A DNA stretch of 37,363 nt from Bacillota bacterium (GTDB lineage Bacteria > Bacillota > Sulfobacillia > JAJYWN01 > JAJZPE01). Location of the stretch: NCBI GenBank assembly GCA_021787335.1, contig JAJYMC010000053.1:1-37363 (forward strand), given 5' to 3'. Positions 9,429-15,776 of this stretch are shown here, piece by piece. The position numbers and the translations under genes are program-made. How positions within the stretch are numbered: the stretch's first letter is position 1; each line of letters begins with the position of its first letter. The notes beneath the pieces are model-generated. The model ran no database searches. It saw nothing but the letters and a program-made list of their open reading frames with translations, and had not been told where the DNA came from.

Positions 9429-10516
9429 GGAATGTCGAACAGCCTCCCCTGGTCGGGTTCGCGGTCGTACGGGCGGCGGAGAAGGGGCGCCGGCGCGGGC
9501 AGGTCGCCGTGGGTCGGAGCCCAGAGGACCTGCTCCAGCTGGGCGATGAAGGCCGGGCTGAACAACCGCTCGGCTTCGACCCGCGCTTCCTCGACGCCCA
9601 GCCGGCGGAGCTCCAGTTGAGCCAGGTCGAGGACCCTGGCGACCTCCAGGAAGCGGCGGTCGCGTGGGTTGGCCTCGGCCCCCAGTTTCAGTTGTTTGGA
9701 GGCGTTGCGAAGGAGGAAGGTCAGCATCCGCCGGTTCAGCCGGCCGCGGGACGGGCGATGCGGTTGGTTGCTGCGGTCGTCGCGGTTGAGGTTGCTGCGG
9801 CGGGGTTTGTGCCGGTGTTCGACCTCGGCGGCATAGGCCTTCAGGCGCTCCCAGACGTCGTCGTGCCGCTCCAGCAGGGCGAGGACGAGGTAAGGGACGG
9901 TGGCGGCGTACCGGGCGGCGTCCACCATGGACCCGCGGAGGGCCAGGTAGTGCAGGCCGGCCAGGGTCTTGGCGTCGCGGATGCGGCCCTCCTCGACCCA
10001 CTGCGCGGCCTCACCTGGCGTGGCCCAGAGGACCTCGATGCGCTCGTCCTCGTCCGGCTCGGCCTGGGCCGGGGTCAGCCGGGTGGCCAAAAAGAGGTGC
10101 AGGCGCTCGTCGCAGAAGCCCGGGGCGCTGAAGAACTCGCCGAGCTTCTCGAGGCGCTTGGGGGCCAGACCGACCTCCTCGGTCAGCTCGCGGGCGGCCG
10201 CGGCGGCCGGCTCCTCCCCCGCTTCGAGCGTCCCGGCGGGCAGCTCGATGAGGGCTTCGCCGACCGGGTGCCGGTACTGCCGGACGAAGGCCACCCGCCC
10301 GCCGCGGTCGACGGCCAGGATGACCACGGCCCCGCGATGCTCGACGACCTCCCGTGAGGTCTCCCGCCCGCCGGGCAACCGGACCCGGTCGACACGGAGG
10401 TTGACGATCCGGCCCTGGTAGATGTCGGTGGTCTCGAGACGCTTCTCAGACCTGATGATCCGCCCTCGGCCCACCCGCCCTCGGCCCACGGGCGACACCC
10501 CTTTCCCGCAAGACAA
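9425..10516 (-). CDS. Nudix hydrolase (ADP-ribose pyrophosphatase type) with long C-terminal extension
   Basis: The N-terminal half (to about residue 195) is a standard ADP-ribose pyrophosphatase: IYQGRIVNLRVD, VRQYRHPV, then a perfect Nudix box spanning about 95-117 (G-x5-E-x7-REL-x-EE-x-GL). It ends in DAKTLAGLHYLALRG, where most homologues stop. Here about 165 more residues follow: a helical segment (LLERHDDVWERLKAY), a basic Asn/Arg-rich linker (RSNLNRDDRSNQ) and another helical region ending in GRLFDIP. I do not recognise the extension. The start is uncertain. TTG 10516 is the longest; a GTG near IIRSEK would remove a 15-bp tandem repeat from the coding region. It is coupled to EndoQ by TTGA. 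Confidence 0.85.
   Translation of the reverse strand: MSCGKGVSPVGRGRVGRGRIIRSEKRLETTDIYQGRIVNLRVDRVRLPGGRETSREVVEHRGAVVILAVDRGGRVAFVRQYRHPVGEALIELPAGTLEAGEEPAAAAARELTEEVGLAPKRLEKLGEFFSAPGFCDERLHLFLATRLTPAQAEPDEDERIEVLWATPGEAAQWVEEGRIRDAKTLAGLHYLALRGSMVDAARYAATVPYLVLALLERHDDVWERLKAYAAEVEHRHKPRRSNLNRDDRSNQPHRPSRGRLNRRMLTFLLRNASKQLKLGAEANPRDRRFLEVARVLDLAQLELRRLGVEEARVEAERLFSPAFIAQLEQVLWAPTHGDLPAPAPLLRRPYDREPDQGRLFDIP
10460..10489. repeat. Perfect 15-bp tandem duplication
   Basis: CCGCCCTCGGCCCAC occurs twice head-to-tail (10460-10474 and 10475-10489). It falls in the first codons, or the leader, of the Nudix gene, where it encodes the GRGRV/GRGRI repeat. Depending on the true start it either adds five residues or changes the leader. 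Confidence 0.9.
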
Positions 10517-10578
10517 ATAATCCGGTCTTATGTGGCATAGAATAGGCGCGCTTCCCGAGAGAGATGGAGGGACGCGCC

Positions 10579-10809
10579 TTGTTCATCGTCGTTGCTCGTC
10601 CGGACGGCCTCGTCTTCCGCGGTCGCGTGGCCGATCTCCGCGGTTGGCTGGCGGACTTGGCCCAGTCTTGGCGGGCCGCTTCAGAGGGTCAGGCGAGACC
10701 CGGCGGCGCTGGGCCGACCCTCGCCGAGGCCCTGTCCGTCTGGCTTTCCGCCGGTGAGCCTGGGGGCACCACGGGTGAGCCCAGGGACACCGCCGGCGAC
10801 CGGAGCTGA
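10579..10809 (+). CDS. Small conserved-looking ORF, divergent from the Nudix gene and convergent with DUF3866
   Basis: 76 residues from TTG 10579, with GGAGGG (10567-10572) six bases upstream; the in-frame ATG 10564 has no such site. The product begins MFIVVARPDGLVFRGRVADL, then a Trp-rich helix (RGWLADLAQSWRAA) and LAEALSVWLSAGE. The tail is low-complexity and built from a 21-bp repeat. It overlaps the 3' end of the DUF3866 gene by about 120 bases on the opposite strand. The globular first 55 residues do not look like random high-GC translation, but I do not recognise the family. Confidence 0.45.
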   Translation: MFIVVARPDGLVFRGRVADLRGWLADLAQSWRAASEGQARPGGAGPTLAEALSVWLSAGEPGGTTGEPRDTAGDRS

Positions 10810-11993
10810 GCCGTGGCCGACGCCAGGCGGGCCGCGTGGACCCCGGCCGCGCCGGCGGCCAGGAAGAAGTACGGGTCGGCCTCGGGGCCGCGGCCCATGG
10901 TGGTCACCCTGAGCCCGATTCGATCCAGGTGATCGAGGGCGGGCCGGCCCGAGGCGACGACCGTCCGGTGCCGTGGCGGCAGGCCCTCCAGTTGCCGCCG
11001 GACCTCGCCGAGCATGGGCTCGGGTAGCTCCGGCAGGACCAGGGTCGACGGGGCCAGGGCGCCGACCTGCAAGACGGTCAGGGTGTGATGGCTCAGCCCG
11101 CGGTGTCTCGGCCGCGGATCGGCCCAACTCATCCTGGCCGCGGCCACCGGGGTCCCGCCGAGGGCCCAGGCGGCGTTGAGGGCCTCCCCCTGAGACAGAC
11201 CCGAGAAGCCCAAGCGGGTGCCCGTCCCGGCCTCCCCCGGCCCCATGGCGACGATGACCGCGTCGGCCCCGAGGTGGGCGCGGGCGGCGGCCAGGGCCGA
11301 GTGGAGCGTGACCGCCTCTGTGTCGCCCCCAAAAGCTTGGCCGGCCGTGACCACCGCGTCGATGAGGCCGGCCTCTTTCATCGCCGGGATGAGCCGGCTG
11401 AACCTGGCGGCCAAGGCCCCCGCGTCGGTCATGATGTAGACGACCCTGGGGTGATGACCGCTGCCGTGGCCGCCGCCGTCTCCGGGGCGACCATCCCAGG
11501 CCGCCCGCAGGCCGGCCGCGACGATGGGCACCTGGCTGTGAAGTTCGGCCGCCACCACCGGGATACCTGCCAGCACGGCAAAGTCCCGGACCGCCTCCGC
11601 CCCCGGGTGCTGGGGCTCCTCCGCTGAGAGGCAGGCCACCTGGGACGGGGTGTAGCGCCATTTCATCACGCGGCCCGGCGAAGGCGGGGCGCCCGAAGGC
11701 GGGCCGCCCCCCGCCCCGGCCTCCAGCGCCTCCGCCTCCTCCCCCGCCCCGCCGCCGGCGCGCACGTTCACCGCGGCGACGACGAAGTCGAAGCCGCCCG
11801 TGCCCAGCCCAAGGTCGACCGCGGTGGTGTTGAGGACGACCAGGTCGCCGGGGCGGATGCCGCCGACCACCTCAGGATAGGCCACGGCCGGCGTCGAACG
11901 GCCCTCGACGGTGACCAGGTCGACCCCCGGCCACCCCCGCTCCACCTTGGTCACGCGCCCCGCGCTCAGCTCGGCCCCGTACAACGCGCCCAC
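10689..11993 (-). CDS. DUF3866 family protein
   Basis: 434 residues. It opens with a beta-rich region (VDLVTVEGRSTPAVAYPEV), then GDLVVLNTTAVDLGLGTGG, MKWRYTPSQ, and later AVIVAMGPGEAGTGTRLGFSGL, LSHHTLTVL and TTMGRGPEADPYFFLAAGAAG. These are features of the DUF3866 family, found near steA or sporulation genes in actinobacteria and Bacillota; its function is not established. It starts at GTG 11993 with only a weak ribosome site. The last 45 or so residues (SPAVSLGSPVVPPGSPAES) are low-complexity, contain a duplicated 21-bp unit and overlap an opposite-strand ORF. It is the first gene of the series leading to spoIIM. Confidence 0.8.
   Translation of the reverse strand: MGALYGAELSAGRVTKVERGWPGVDLVTVEGRSTPAVAYPEVVGGIRPGDLVVLNTTAVDLGLGTGGFDFVVAAVNVRAGGGAGEEAEALEAGAGGGPPSGAPPSPGRVMKWRYTPSQVACLSAEEPQHPGAEAVRDFAVLAGIPVVAAELHSQVPIVAAGLRAAWDGRPGDGGGHGSGHHPRVVYIMTDAGALAARFSRLIPAMKEAGLIDAVVTAGQAFGGDTEAVTLHSALAAARAHLGADAVIVAMGPGEAGTGTRLGFSGLSQGEALNAAWALGGTPVAAARMSWADPRPRHRGLSHHTLTVLQVGALAPSTLVLPELPEPMLGEVRRQLEGLPPRHRTVVASGRPALDHLDRIGLRVTTMGRGPEADPYFFLAAGAAGVHAARLASATAQLRSPAVSLGSPVVPPGSPAESQTDRASARVGPAPPGLA
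10750..10791. repeat. Two imperfect 21-bp tandem copies in overlapping gene ends
   Basis: Units 10750-10770 and 10771-10791 share the GGTGAGCC...GG.CACC pattern. A 21-bp unit keeps frame on both strands. It gives GEP-G/R-x-T on the plus strand and a repeated SLGSP/PPGSP-type segment in the DUF3866 tail. Confidence 0.7.
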
Positions 11994-12071
11994 CCCCGGC
12001 GCGGCCGCTCGTCTCAGCGGCGGCCGGCCGGGTTATTGTTTCCCGCCGGGCAGCGGGCACTTCGTGGAGGG

Positions 12072-12095
12072 TTCCATAGAGTCTTCCCTAGAGTC
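12072..12095. repeat. 12-bp tandem repeat upstream of the DUF3866 gene
   Basis: TTCCATAGAGTC (12072-12083) is followed directly by TTCCCTAGAGTC (12084-12095), one mismatch. It lies about 80-100 bases upstream of the DUF3866 start, where a promoter or operator would be expected. Confidence 0.6.
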
Positions 12096-12152
12096 CCTGA
12101 CTGAGCAAGACCATGACACAAGGTGCCCAATCTGAAGGCCTTGTCGCATTAG

Positions 12153-12202
12153 GACAAGAACAAAGCGCCAGGCGGCCCTGGGAGGGGCGCTCACCTGGCG
12201 CT
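12153..12202 (-). terminator. Terminator of the three-gene cassette
   Basis: AGCGCCAGG (12164-12172) pairs with CCTGGCGCT (12194-12202). On the minus strand the stem is followed by TTTGTTCTTGTCC. It lies about 30 bases past the retropepsin-like stop. Confidence 0.8.
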
Positions 12203-12234
12203 AAACAGATAAGGGGTCTCCACGCGAATCAATG

Positions 12235-12651
12235 TTAGGGCGAAAAAGCAAAATAGACCTTCTTCCTGGCCTCGCGAAAAGCAACCTGGACTAGCGGGAA
12301 GAACCCTTCGCGCCCAAGGAGACCGAAATCCTCAGACGCCGTCTCGGTAATTCGTATGGGAACTGTGTACAAATGGCGATTGATCTCAATCTTAACCGCT
12401 GAGATTGCCAAGGCCTTAACGTCCCCACCGGCGGTCCCCAAAACCACTTCTTTGGCGTTACTCATGTCAAGATCTACTCCATCAACAATGGAGGGATGGA
12501 CAGTAGTGACCGAAGCCCCTGAGTCAACAAGAAAGGGCACGGTCGACTGCAGAGTCTTGCCGTTTATCGTTACAGGCACTATTGGGTGGCCTACAACGCT
12601 GTTAAAGTTGAAGCTGTAGTCGAAAGCAACCTCATATTTAGCCTTGGGCAT
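12235..12651 (-). CDS. Retropepsin-like aspartic protease
   Basis: 138 residues from ATG 12651 (a TTG at 12675 is possible). The single-domain clan AA fold is signalled by the active site VDSGASVTTV (Asp about residue 44) and the distal LLGREGFF, which matches the hydrophobic-hydrophobic-Gly motif of retropepsins. The N-terminal FDYSFNFNSV and PIVPVTINGK strands fit the same fold. There is no signal peptide or membrane segment, so it is probably cytoplasmic and active as a dimer. It overlaps the DUF5678-like gene by 14 bases and ends the cassette. Base composition is visibly lower in GC than the flanks. The target is unknown. Confidence 0.82.
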   Translation of the reverse strand: MPKAKYEVAFDYSFNFNSVVGHPIVPVTINGKTLQSTVPFLVDSGASVTTVHPSIVDGVDLDMSNAKEVVLGTAGGDVKALAISAVKIEINRHLYTVPIRITETASEDFGLLGREGFFPLVQVAFREARKKVYFAFSP

Positions 12652-13063
12652 AGGCGTAATCCTTAAGCTTCCCAAGATTGATCTTCATGATGAACGGGTT
12701 CTGAATCCCGCGTTCTTTCGCCAGCTTTGCCAGCTCTGCAGTGCTTTTCGAAACCCCGATTAGACTTGACCCTTTGACGGCGATCCACTGCCCTTCGTAA
12801 GGTCTAAGTCTTGATTGGTTTTCTCGAACCCATCTTAGTTCGCGCACACCAGGAACCTCATCCGAAGGCGGCATGGGCTCCTCATCTCCCGTATCGTCGA
12901 CCATAGTGATGCGGAAAACCTTCGGGGCATTGCTCAGTAGGTCTGCTCGCTGCATTCTACGTAGAACATTCGGGGGAATGCTCTCCACAGCAAAATCGTT
13001 CCCCAGAAAAAGGTCATCTATGCAAGGGGCTTGCGTGCTGGCTGCTAGAGCCAATGACTTCAT
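12638..13063 (-). CDS. DUF5678-like protein
   Basis: 141 residues from ATG 13063, which overlaps the preceding stop as ATGA. The C-terminal part (about residues 88-131) reads YEGQWIAVKGSSLIGVSK, then STAELAKLAKERG and PFIMKINLG. This is the pattern of small DUF5678 domains (a Trp-Ile/Val-Ala strand, a Gly-Val turn, a helix, then a strand). The N-terminal 85 residues are acidic and unfamiliar (MVDDTGDEEPMPPSDEVPG looks disordered). It is translationally coupled on both sides. Domain assignment is by eye and moderate. Confidence 0.7.
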   Translation of the reverse strand: MKSLALAASTQAPCIDDLFLGNDFAVESIPPNVLRRMQRADLLSNAPKVFRITMVDDTGDEEPMPPSDEVPGVRELRWVRENQSRLRPYEGQWIAVKGSSLIGVSKSTAELAKLAKERGIQNPFIMKINLGKLKDYAYAQG

Positions 13064-13386
13064 CCAACAAATCCCTTCTTCCTTAGCTGGTTCACGACTC
13101 TCTCGAACATTGCGTGAGTCCTTAGGAAGTGCGGCCAGGAAAAGGCTAGTCTAACGACCAGGCGGGTTTCAAGGGGTTCAGGCGAAGAACCTTTAACACC
13201 GGTGTATACCGTCTGCCAGAAGCTAAGTACTGGCCCCTCCCCATTGGTCGCCAAGGTAATATAGTCCACGTAACTGGCCTCTCGCCGACCTTCAGGCTCC
13301 ACAAAAACCCTCTGCTTAGGGGTCTGACGTCGGGCCTTAGTACCCGTCTTAGTCTCGGCCTTGGTCTCGATGGCCCGTACTGCCAT
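13060..13386 (-). CDS. DUF3467-like small protein, first gene of the cassette
   Basis: 108 residues from ATG 13386, with GGGAGGGTGG upstream. The basic N-terminus (KAETKTGTKARRQTPKQR) is followed by SYVDYITLATNGEGPVLSF and RLVVRLAFSWPHFLRTHAMF. The strand-strand-helix plan, with an R-[IL]-x-[FM]-S-x-x-H-type motif, resembles DUF3467. The function of such proteins is unknown. It is coupled to the next gene by ATGA. The lower GC matches the rest of the cassette. Confidence 0.7.
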   Translation of the reverse strand: MAVRAIETKAETKTGTKARRQTPKQRVFVEPEGRREASYVDYITLATNGEGPVLSFWQTVYTGVKGSSPEPLETRLVVRLAFSWPHFLRTHAMFERVVNQLRKKGFVG

Positions 13387-13743
13387 GTCCCCACCCTCCC
13401 ACCCGTATTATCGTATTTTGCGCTCCTCGTCTTTGGGGTTCAGTCACAGCCCGGTGCGGACTCCTCCTGGAGCCCTTTCCGGGGACTTCTTCGCTTTGGT
13501 TCGACATTCCTCTTTTTCCACCTTCATCCTCTTTTCTTTGACCACACCTGTCCCTACCCCCCTGGACCGGGACTTTCTCCACGGAATGCTTGCGACCGGC
13601 GCTGAACAATGGCATGGCGGGGCCACCCTCCGCTATGGACAGGACCCTTTCGGAAGGCCGAGGTTAGCAGAGCCTTGTCGCCGACCATTCCTTTGAGCGG
13701 CTGGCGCTCTTCGTGCTGCGCCCTCGCCAAGCCCTAGGGAAAG
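13387..13743. other. Intergenic stretch without a supported gene
   Basis: Purine-rich on the minus strand and lower in GC than the flanks. It must carry the promoter of the three-gene cassette. CGATAATAC (about 13403-13411, minus strand) could be a -10 element, but I see no matching -35. Short frames on both strands lack convincing ribosome sites or composition. Confidence 0.6.
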
Positions 13744-13778
13744 CAAAAGACCCGGGAGCCGCCGGGCTTCCCGGGTCT
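13744..13778 (-). terminator. Terminator at the end of the kor operon
   Basis: On the minus strand, AGACCCGGG-A-AGCC, a CGGC loop, and GGCTCCCGGGTCT, with one bulged A, followed by TTTTGC. It lies about 80 bases past the korC stop and closes the fermentation operon. Confidence 0.88.
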
Positions 13779-13856
13779 GCCTGAGCTGCAGGCACGCACG
13801 GGCGCCCGCCCTCGACCGCCCCGATGCGGCCGCTCCCATACGGGCCGCCCCTGCCC

Positions 13857-14411
13857 TCACTTGCCGTTCTTGCGGACGATCTCGGCCCCGCGGTCGAGGG
13901 CCATCCGGTTGAGCGGGATGAGGTTGTGGCGGTGCGCCGGGAGGGCCTTCTTGAGGGACTCGACGATGGAGTCCATCTTGACCACCTCGGTCGCCTCGAC
14001 CAGGGCGCCCAGGGCGACCATGTTGGCCACCCGGTCGTTGCCGAGTTCGGTGGCGATCTCGTTGGCCGGGACGTAGTAGACGTGGATGTCGCTGCGCTTG
14101 GCCTTGATCCCGATGAGCGACGAGTTGACGATGAGGACCCCGCCCTCACGGACCGTGGGCTCGAACTTCTCCAGGGACGGCTGGTTCATGACGACGGCGG
14201 CGTCGGGGTCGGTGACGACCGGCGAGCCGACGTTCTCGGCGGCGATGACCACCGTGCAGTTGGCCGTGCCGCCGCGCATCTCCGGTCCGTACGACGGCAT
14301 GTAACTGACCTTCTTACCCTCGACCATGCCGGCGGCGTAGGTCAGGAGCTGACCCATCATCATCACGCCCTGACCGCCGAAGCCGGCGAAGATGCATTCG
14401 AGATCGGTCAC
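13857..14411 (-). CDS. korC: 2-oxoacid:ferredoxin oxidoreductase, gamma subunit
   Basis: 184 residues from GTG 14411. It begins VTDLECIFAGFGGQGVMMMG, the conserved N-terminus of gamma subunits of the Kor/Vor class, then MPSYGPEMRGGTANCTVV (CoA/TPP interface region) and a Rossmann-like remainder. Length is typical. The upstream open frame to 14651 belongs to the inserted element and is not native. Directly upstream lies the left end of a TnpB element, so the gene has no recognisable ribosome site of its own. In my reconstruction, its original site is the GGGAGGTG at the end of korB, now 1.36 kb away. The enzyme may therefore be made at reduced level or need re-initiation. Confidence 0.93.
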   Translation of the reverse strand: MTDLECIFAGFGGQGVMMMGQLLTYAAGMVEGKKVSYMPSYGPEMRGGTANCTVVIAAENVGSPVVTDPDAAVVMNQPSLEKFEPTVREGGVLIVNSSLIGIKAKRSDIHVYYVPANEIATELGNDRVANMVALGALVEATEVVKMDSIVESLKKALPAHRHNLIPLNRMALDRGAEIVRKNGK

Positions 14412-14417
14412 TTTGTC

Positions 14418-14467
14418 GCCGCCAGGAAGCCCAGGGCTTTGGTCCTGGGAGGAAATGGCGGCTTCCC
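14418..14467 (+). other. Left-end imperfect hairpin of the IS
   Basis: GCCGCC (14418-14423) can pair with GGCGGC (14457-14462), with inner CCCAGG (14430-14435) and CCTGGG (14444-14449). An alternative pairing is GGAAGCC/GGCTTCC. IS200/IS605 left ends carry such subterminal hairpins for TnpA recognition. In the kor transcript it would fold just upstream of korC. Confidence 0.55.
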
Positions 14468-14478
14468 CCCTTTTCCGT

Positions 14479-14508
14479 TTGACGAACATGTGTTCGGTGA
14501 TATACAAT
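14479..14508 (+). promoter_or_regulatory. SigA-type promoter of tnpB
   Basis: TTGACG (14479-14484), an 18-base spacer, then TACAAT (14503-14508): each element matches 5 of 6. The expected start is at about 14515, which is the first base of the GTG chosen for tnpB, suggesting a leaderless or nearly leaderless message. Confidence 0.6.
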
Positions 14509-14514
14509 GGAAAC

Positions 14515-15708
14515 GTGGAAAACGACGTTTCGCTCAAGGTTAGGCTTCTTGAGCCAACCACCAGGAAGGTGCGGGCGCTTTCGGCCATGCAGGAGCAGTA
14601 TACGAAAGCCCTGTCATTGCTGGTGGAGAAGGCAATGGAACTGAACACCACCTCCCTGGGGCGGTTGCATCGGGAGGCTTACCATCAGATCAAGGGCGAA
14701 GTCTCGTTGCCTTCCGAATCACTACGGGTAGCGTTGAATCAGACGTGCCACATCATGCGGTCCTGGAAGGCCCGGCGGGAAAGGGGGTCGAAGAACGGAT
14801 CGCCGGTTATCAAGAGACTTCAGCCAACCGGGGTGGGCACTCGCGGATACCGGATCATTCAGGATGGAGATAGGTTTGTGCTGCGCCTGACCACAAGCGG
14901 CGGGTTCCTGTGGCTTCCGCTCAAGAATGAGCCGTACTACCGTGCGCCCCTGAAAGCTATCGCTACCGGGAAGGGGCATCAGGGAGACGCCAAACTCATT
15001 CAGGAGAATGGTTGGTGGTACCTGCTTTTGCCCACGCAGGAGAAAGTGCCCGAACCCGCCGGAACGAATGTAATCGGTGTTGACCTCGGGGTCGCAAATC
15101 TTGCAGTTGTCTCCTCTCCTGACGGTAAGGTGAACCGCTTCCTCTCCGGCCGTGCTGTCCAGGCAAAGCGGAATCGGTTCTTCGGCCGCCGCTACTCCCT
15201 GTCGTGCGCCAAGAAACCTCACATCATCAACCGAGACCGGGACAAGGAACATCGTTGGATGAAAGACGTGAATCATAAGGTTTCGCGGGCCATCATCCGA
15301 GAAGCGCAGAAGGCGGTGAACCCGGTAATCGCCCTGGAGGAACTACGAGGAATCCGAGAGCGGGTCAAGGCTACCAAGAAGGTTAACCGGATGCTCCACT
15401 CCTGGGCGTTCGCCCAACTAATCGGCTTCATCGAGTACAAGGCCGCACGGGCTGGTATCCCCGTTGTACGGGTGGACCCTCGTAAGACCAGCCAGACCTA
15501 TTCCAGGTGCGGCCACGCGGAGCGGGCAAATCGGAGTACGCAAGCCCTATTCAGGTGTAAGCGATGTGGGTTCGAGATTCACGCCGATTTGCAGGCCGCT
15601 CGGAACATTGCCGTTAAGGCACAATCGTTCGTATCAGGCTATATGTCTGGTACGATGGGCCTCCTGACAAGGCCCTCAAGCCCGGCAACTCTACTCCCTT
15701 GGGAGTAA
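14515..15708 (+). CDS. tnpB: TnpB, RNA-guided nuclease of an IS200/IS605-type element
   Basis: 397 residues from GTG 14515. TnpB is an omega-RNA-guided DNA endonuclease related to Cas12 that promotes retention of the element. The RuvC triad is intact: Asp190 in GVDLGVANLAVV, Glu275 in ALEELRG, and Asp358 in HADLQAARN. The zinc ribbon is altered. Where TnpB proteins normally have C-x2-C, this one has Tyr329-Ser-Arg-Cys332, paired with Cys348 and Cys351. A single G-to-A change (TGT to TAT) would explain it. The frame is open upstream to 14392, but that part lies in the IS end. A GTG at 14497 is an alternative start, though it would sit within the promoter. There is no tnpA nearby, so mobility would need a TnpA in trans. 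Confidence 0.9.
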   Translation: MENDVSLKVRLLEPTTRKVRALSAMQEQYTKALSLLVEKAMELNTTSLGRLHREAYHQIKGEVSLPSESLRVALNQTCHIMRSWKARRERGSKNGSPVIKRLQPTGVGTRGYRIIQDGDRFVLRLTTSGGFLWLPLKNEPYYRAPLKAIATGKGHQGDAKLIQENGWWYLLLPTQEKVPEPAGTNVIGVDLGVANLAVVSSPDGKVNRFLSGRAVQAKRNRFFGRRYSLSCAKKPHIINRDRDKEHRWMKDVNHKVSRAIIREAQKAVNPVIALEELRGIRERVKATKKVNRMLHSWAFAQLIGFIEYKAARAGIPVVRVDPRKTSQTYSRCGHAERANRSTQALFRCKRCGFEIHADLQAARNIAVKAQSFVSGYMSGTMGLLTRPSSPATLLPWE

Positions 15709-15776
15709 ATCCCGACCGGGCAATCTGGCAACTTCCCTTCGGGAATCCCACCCCTTGAGGGGTGGGAGGATGTCAA
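15620..15776 (+). ncRNA. Predicted omega RNA (reRNA) of the TnpB element
   Basis: In this family the guide RNA scaffold comes from the 3' end of tnpB and the right end. Here 15660-15776 is rich in short hairpins: GGGCC/GGCCC near 15657-15674, CTCCC/GGGAG around 15702-15709, CCCTTCGGG, and the terminal CCCACCCC hairpin. The 5' limit is a guess. The guide would be the flanking bases from 15777 onward, the antisense of the korB 3' end. Confidence 0.45.
15743..15776 (+). other. IS right end: guide GAAT, hairpin, cleavage site TCAA
   Basis: GAAT sits immediately 5' of the 8-bp stem with a TTGA loop, and TCAA closes the element. These tetranucleotides are those of the IS608 right end. Read on the minus strand, the terminal TTGA contains the TGA that now stops korB. 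Confidence 0.75.

Larger units (their letters stand above)
14412..15776 (+). mobile_element. IS200/IS605-type element carrying tnpB only, inserted between korB and korC
   Basis: About 1.36 kb with no tnpA. The right end has the IS608-like layout: guide GAAT (15743-15746), an 8-bp hairpin CCCACCCC/GGGGTGGG with TTGA loop (15747-15766), then the cleavage tetranucleotide TCAA (15773-15776). The left end has an imperfect hairpin at 14418-14467. I place the left boundary after TCAC (14408-14411), because excision there restores korB...ACC-GAG-TGA overlapping the korC GTG. A boundary at 14417 would also keep frame. There is no target duplication, as expected for this family. GC is lower than in the flanking kor genes. 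Confidence 0.8.

Noticed and set aside
13444-13626. Minus-strand Lys/Glu-rich small ORF ending MKVEKEECRTKAKKS...
   Set aside because: It could be a short peptide, but the composition follows the purine-rich strand, and I see no conserved start or partner.
13361-13696. 111-codon plus-strand frame in the gap before korC
   Set aside because: No ribosome site, and residue composition does not look like a folded protein. It also covers the expected promoter region of the three-gene cassette.
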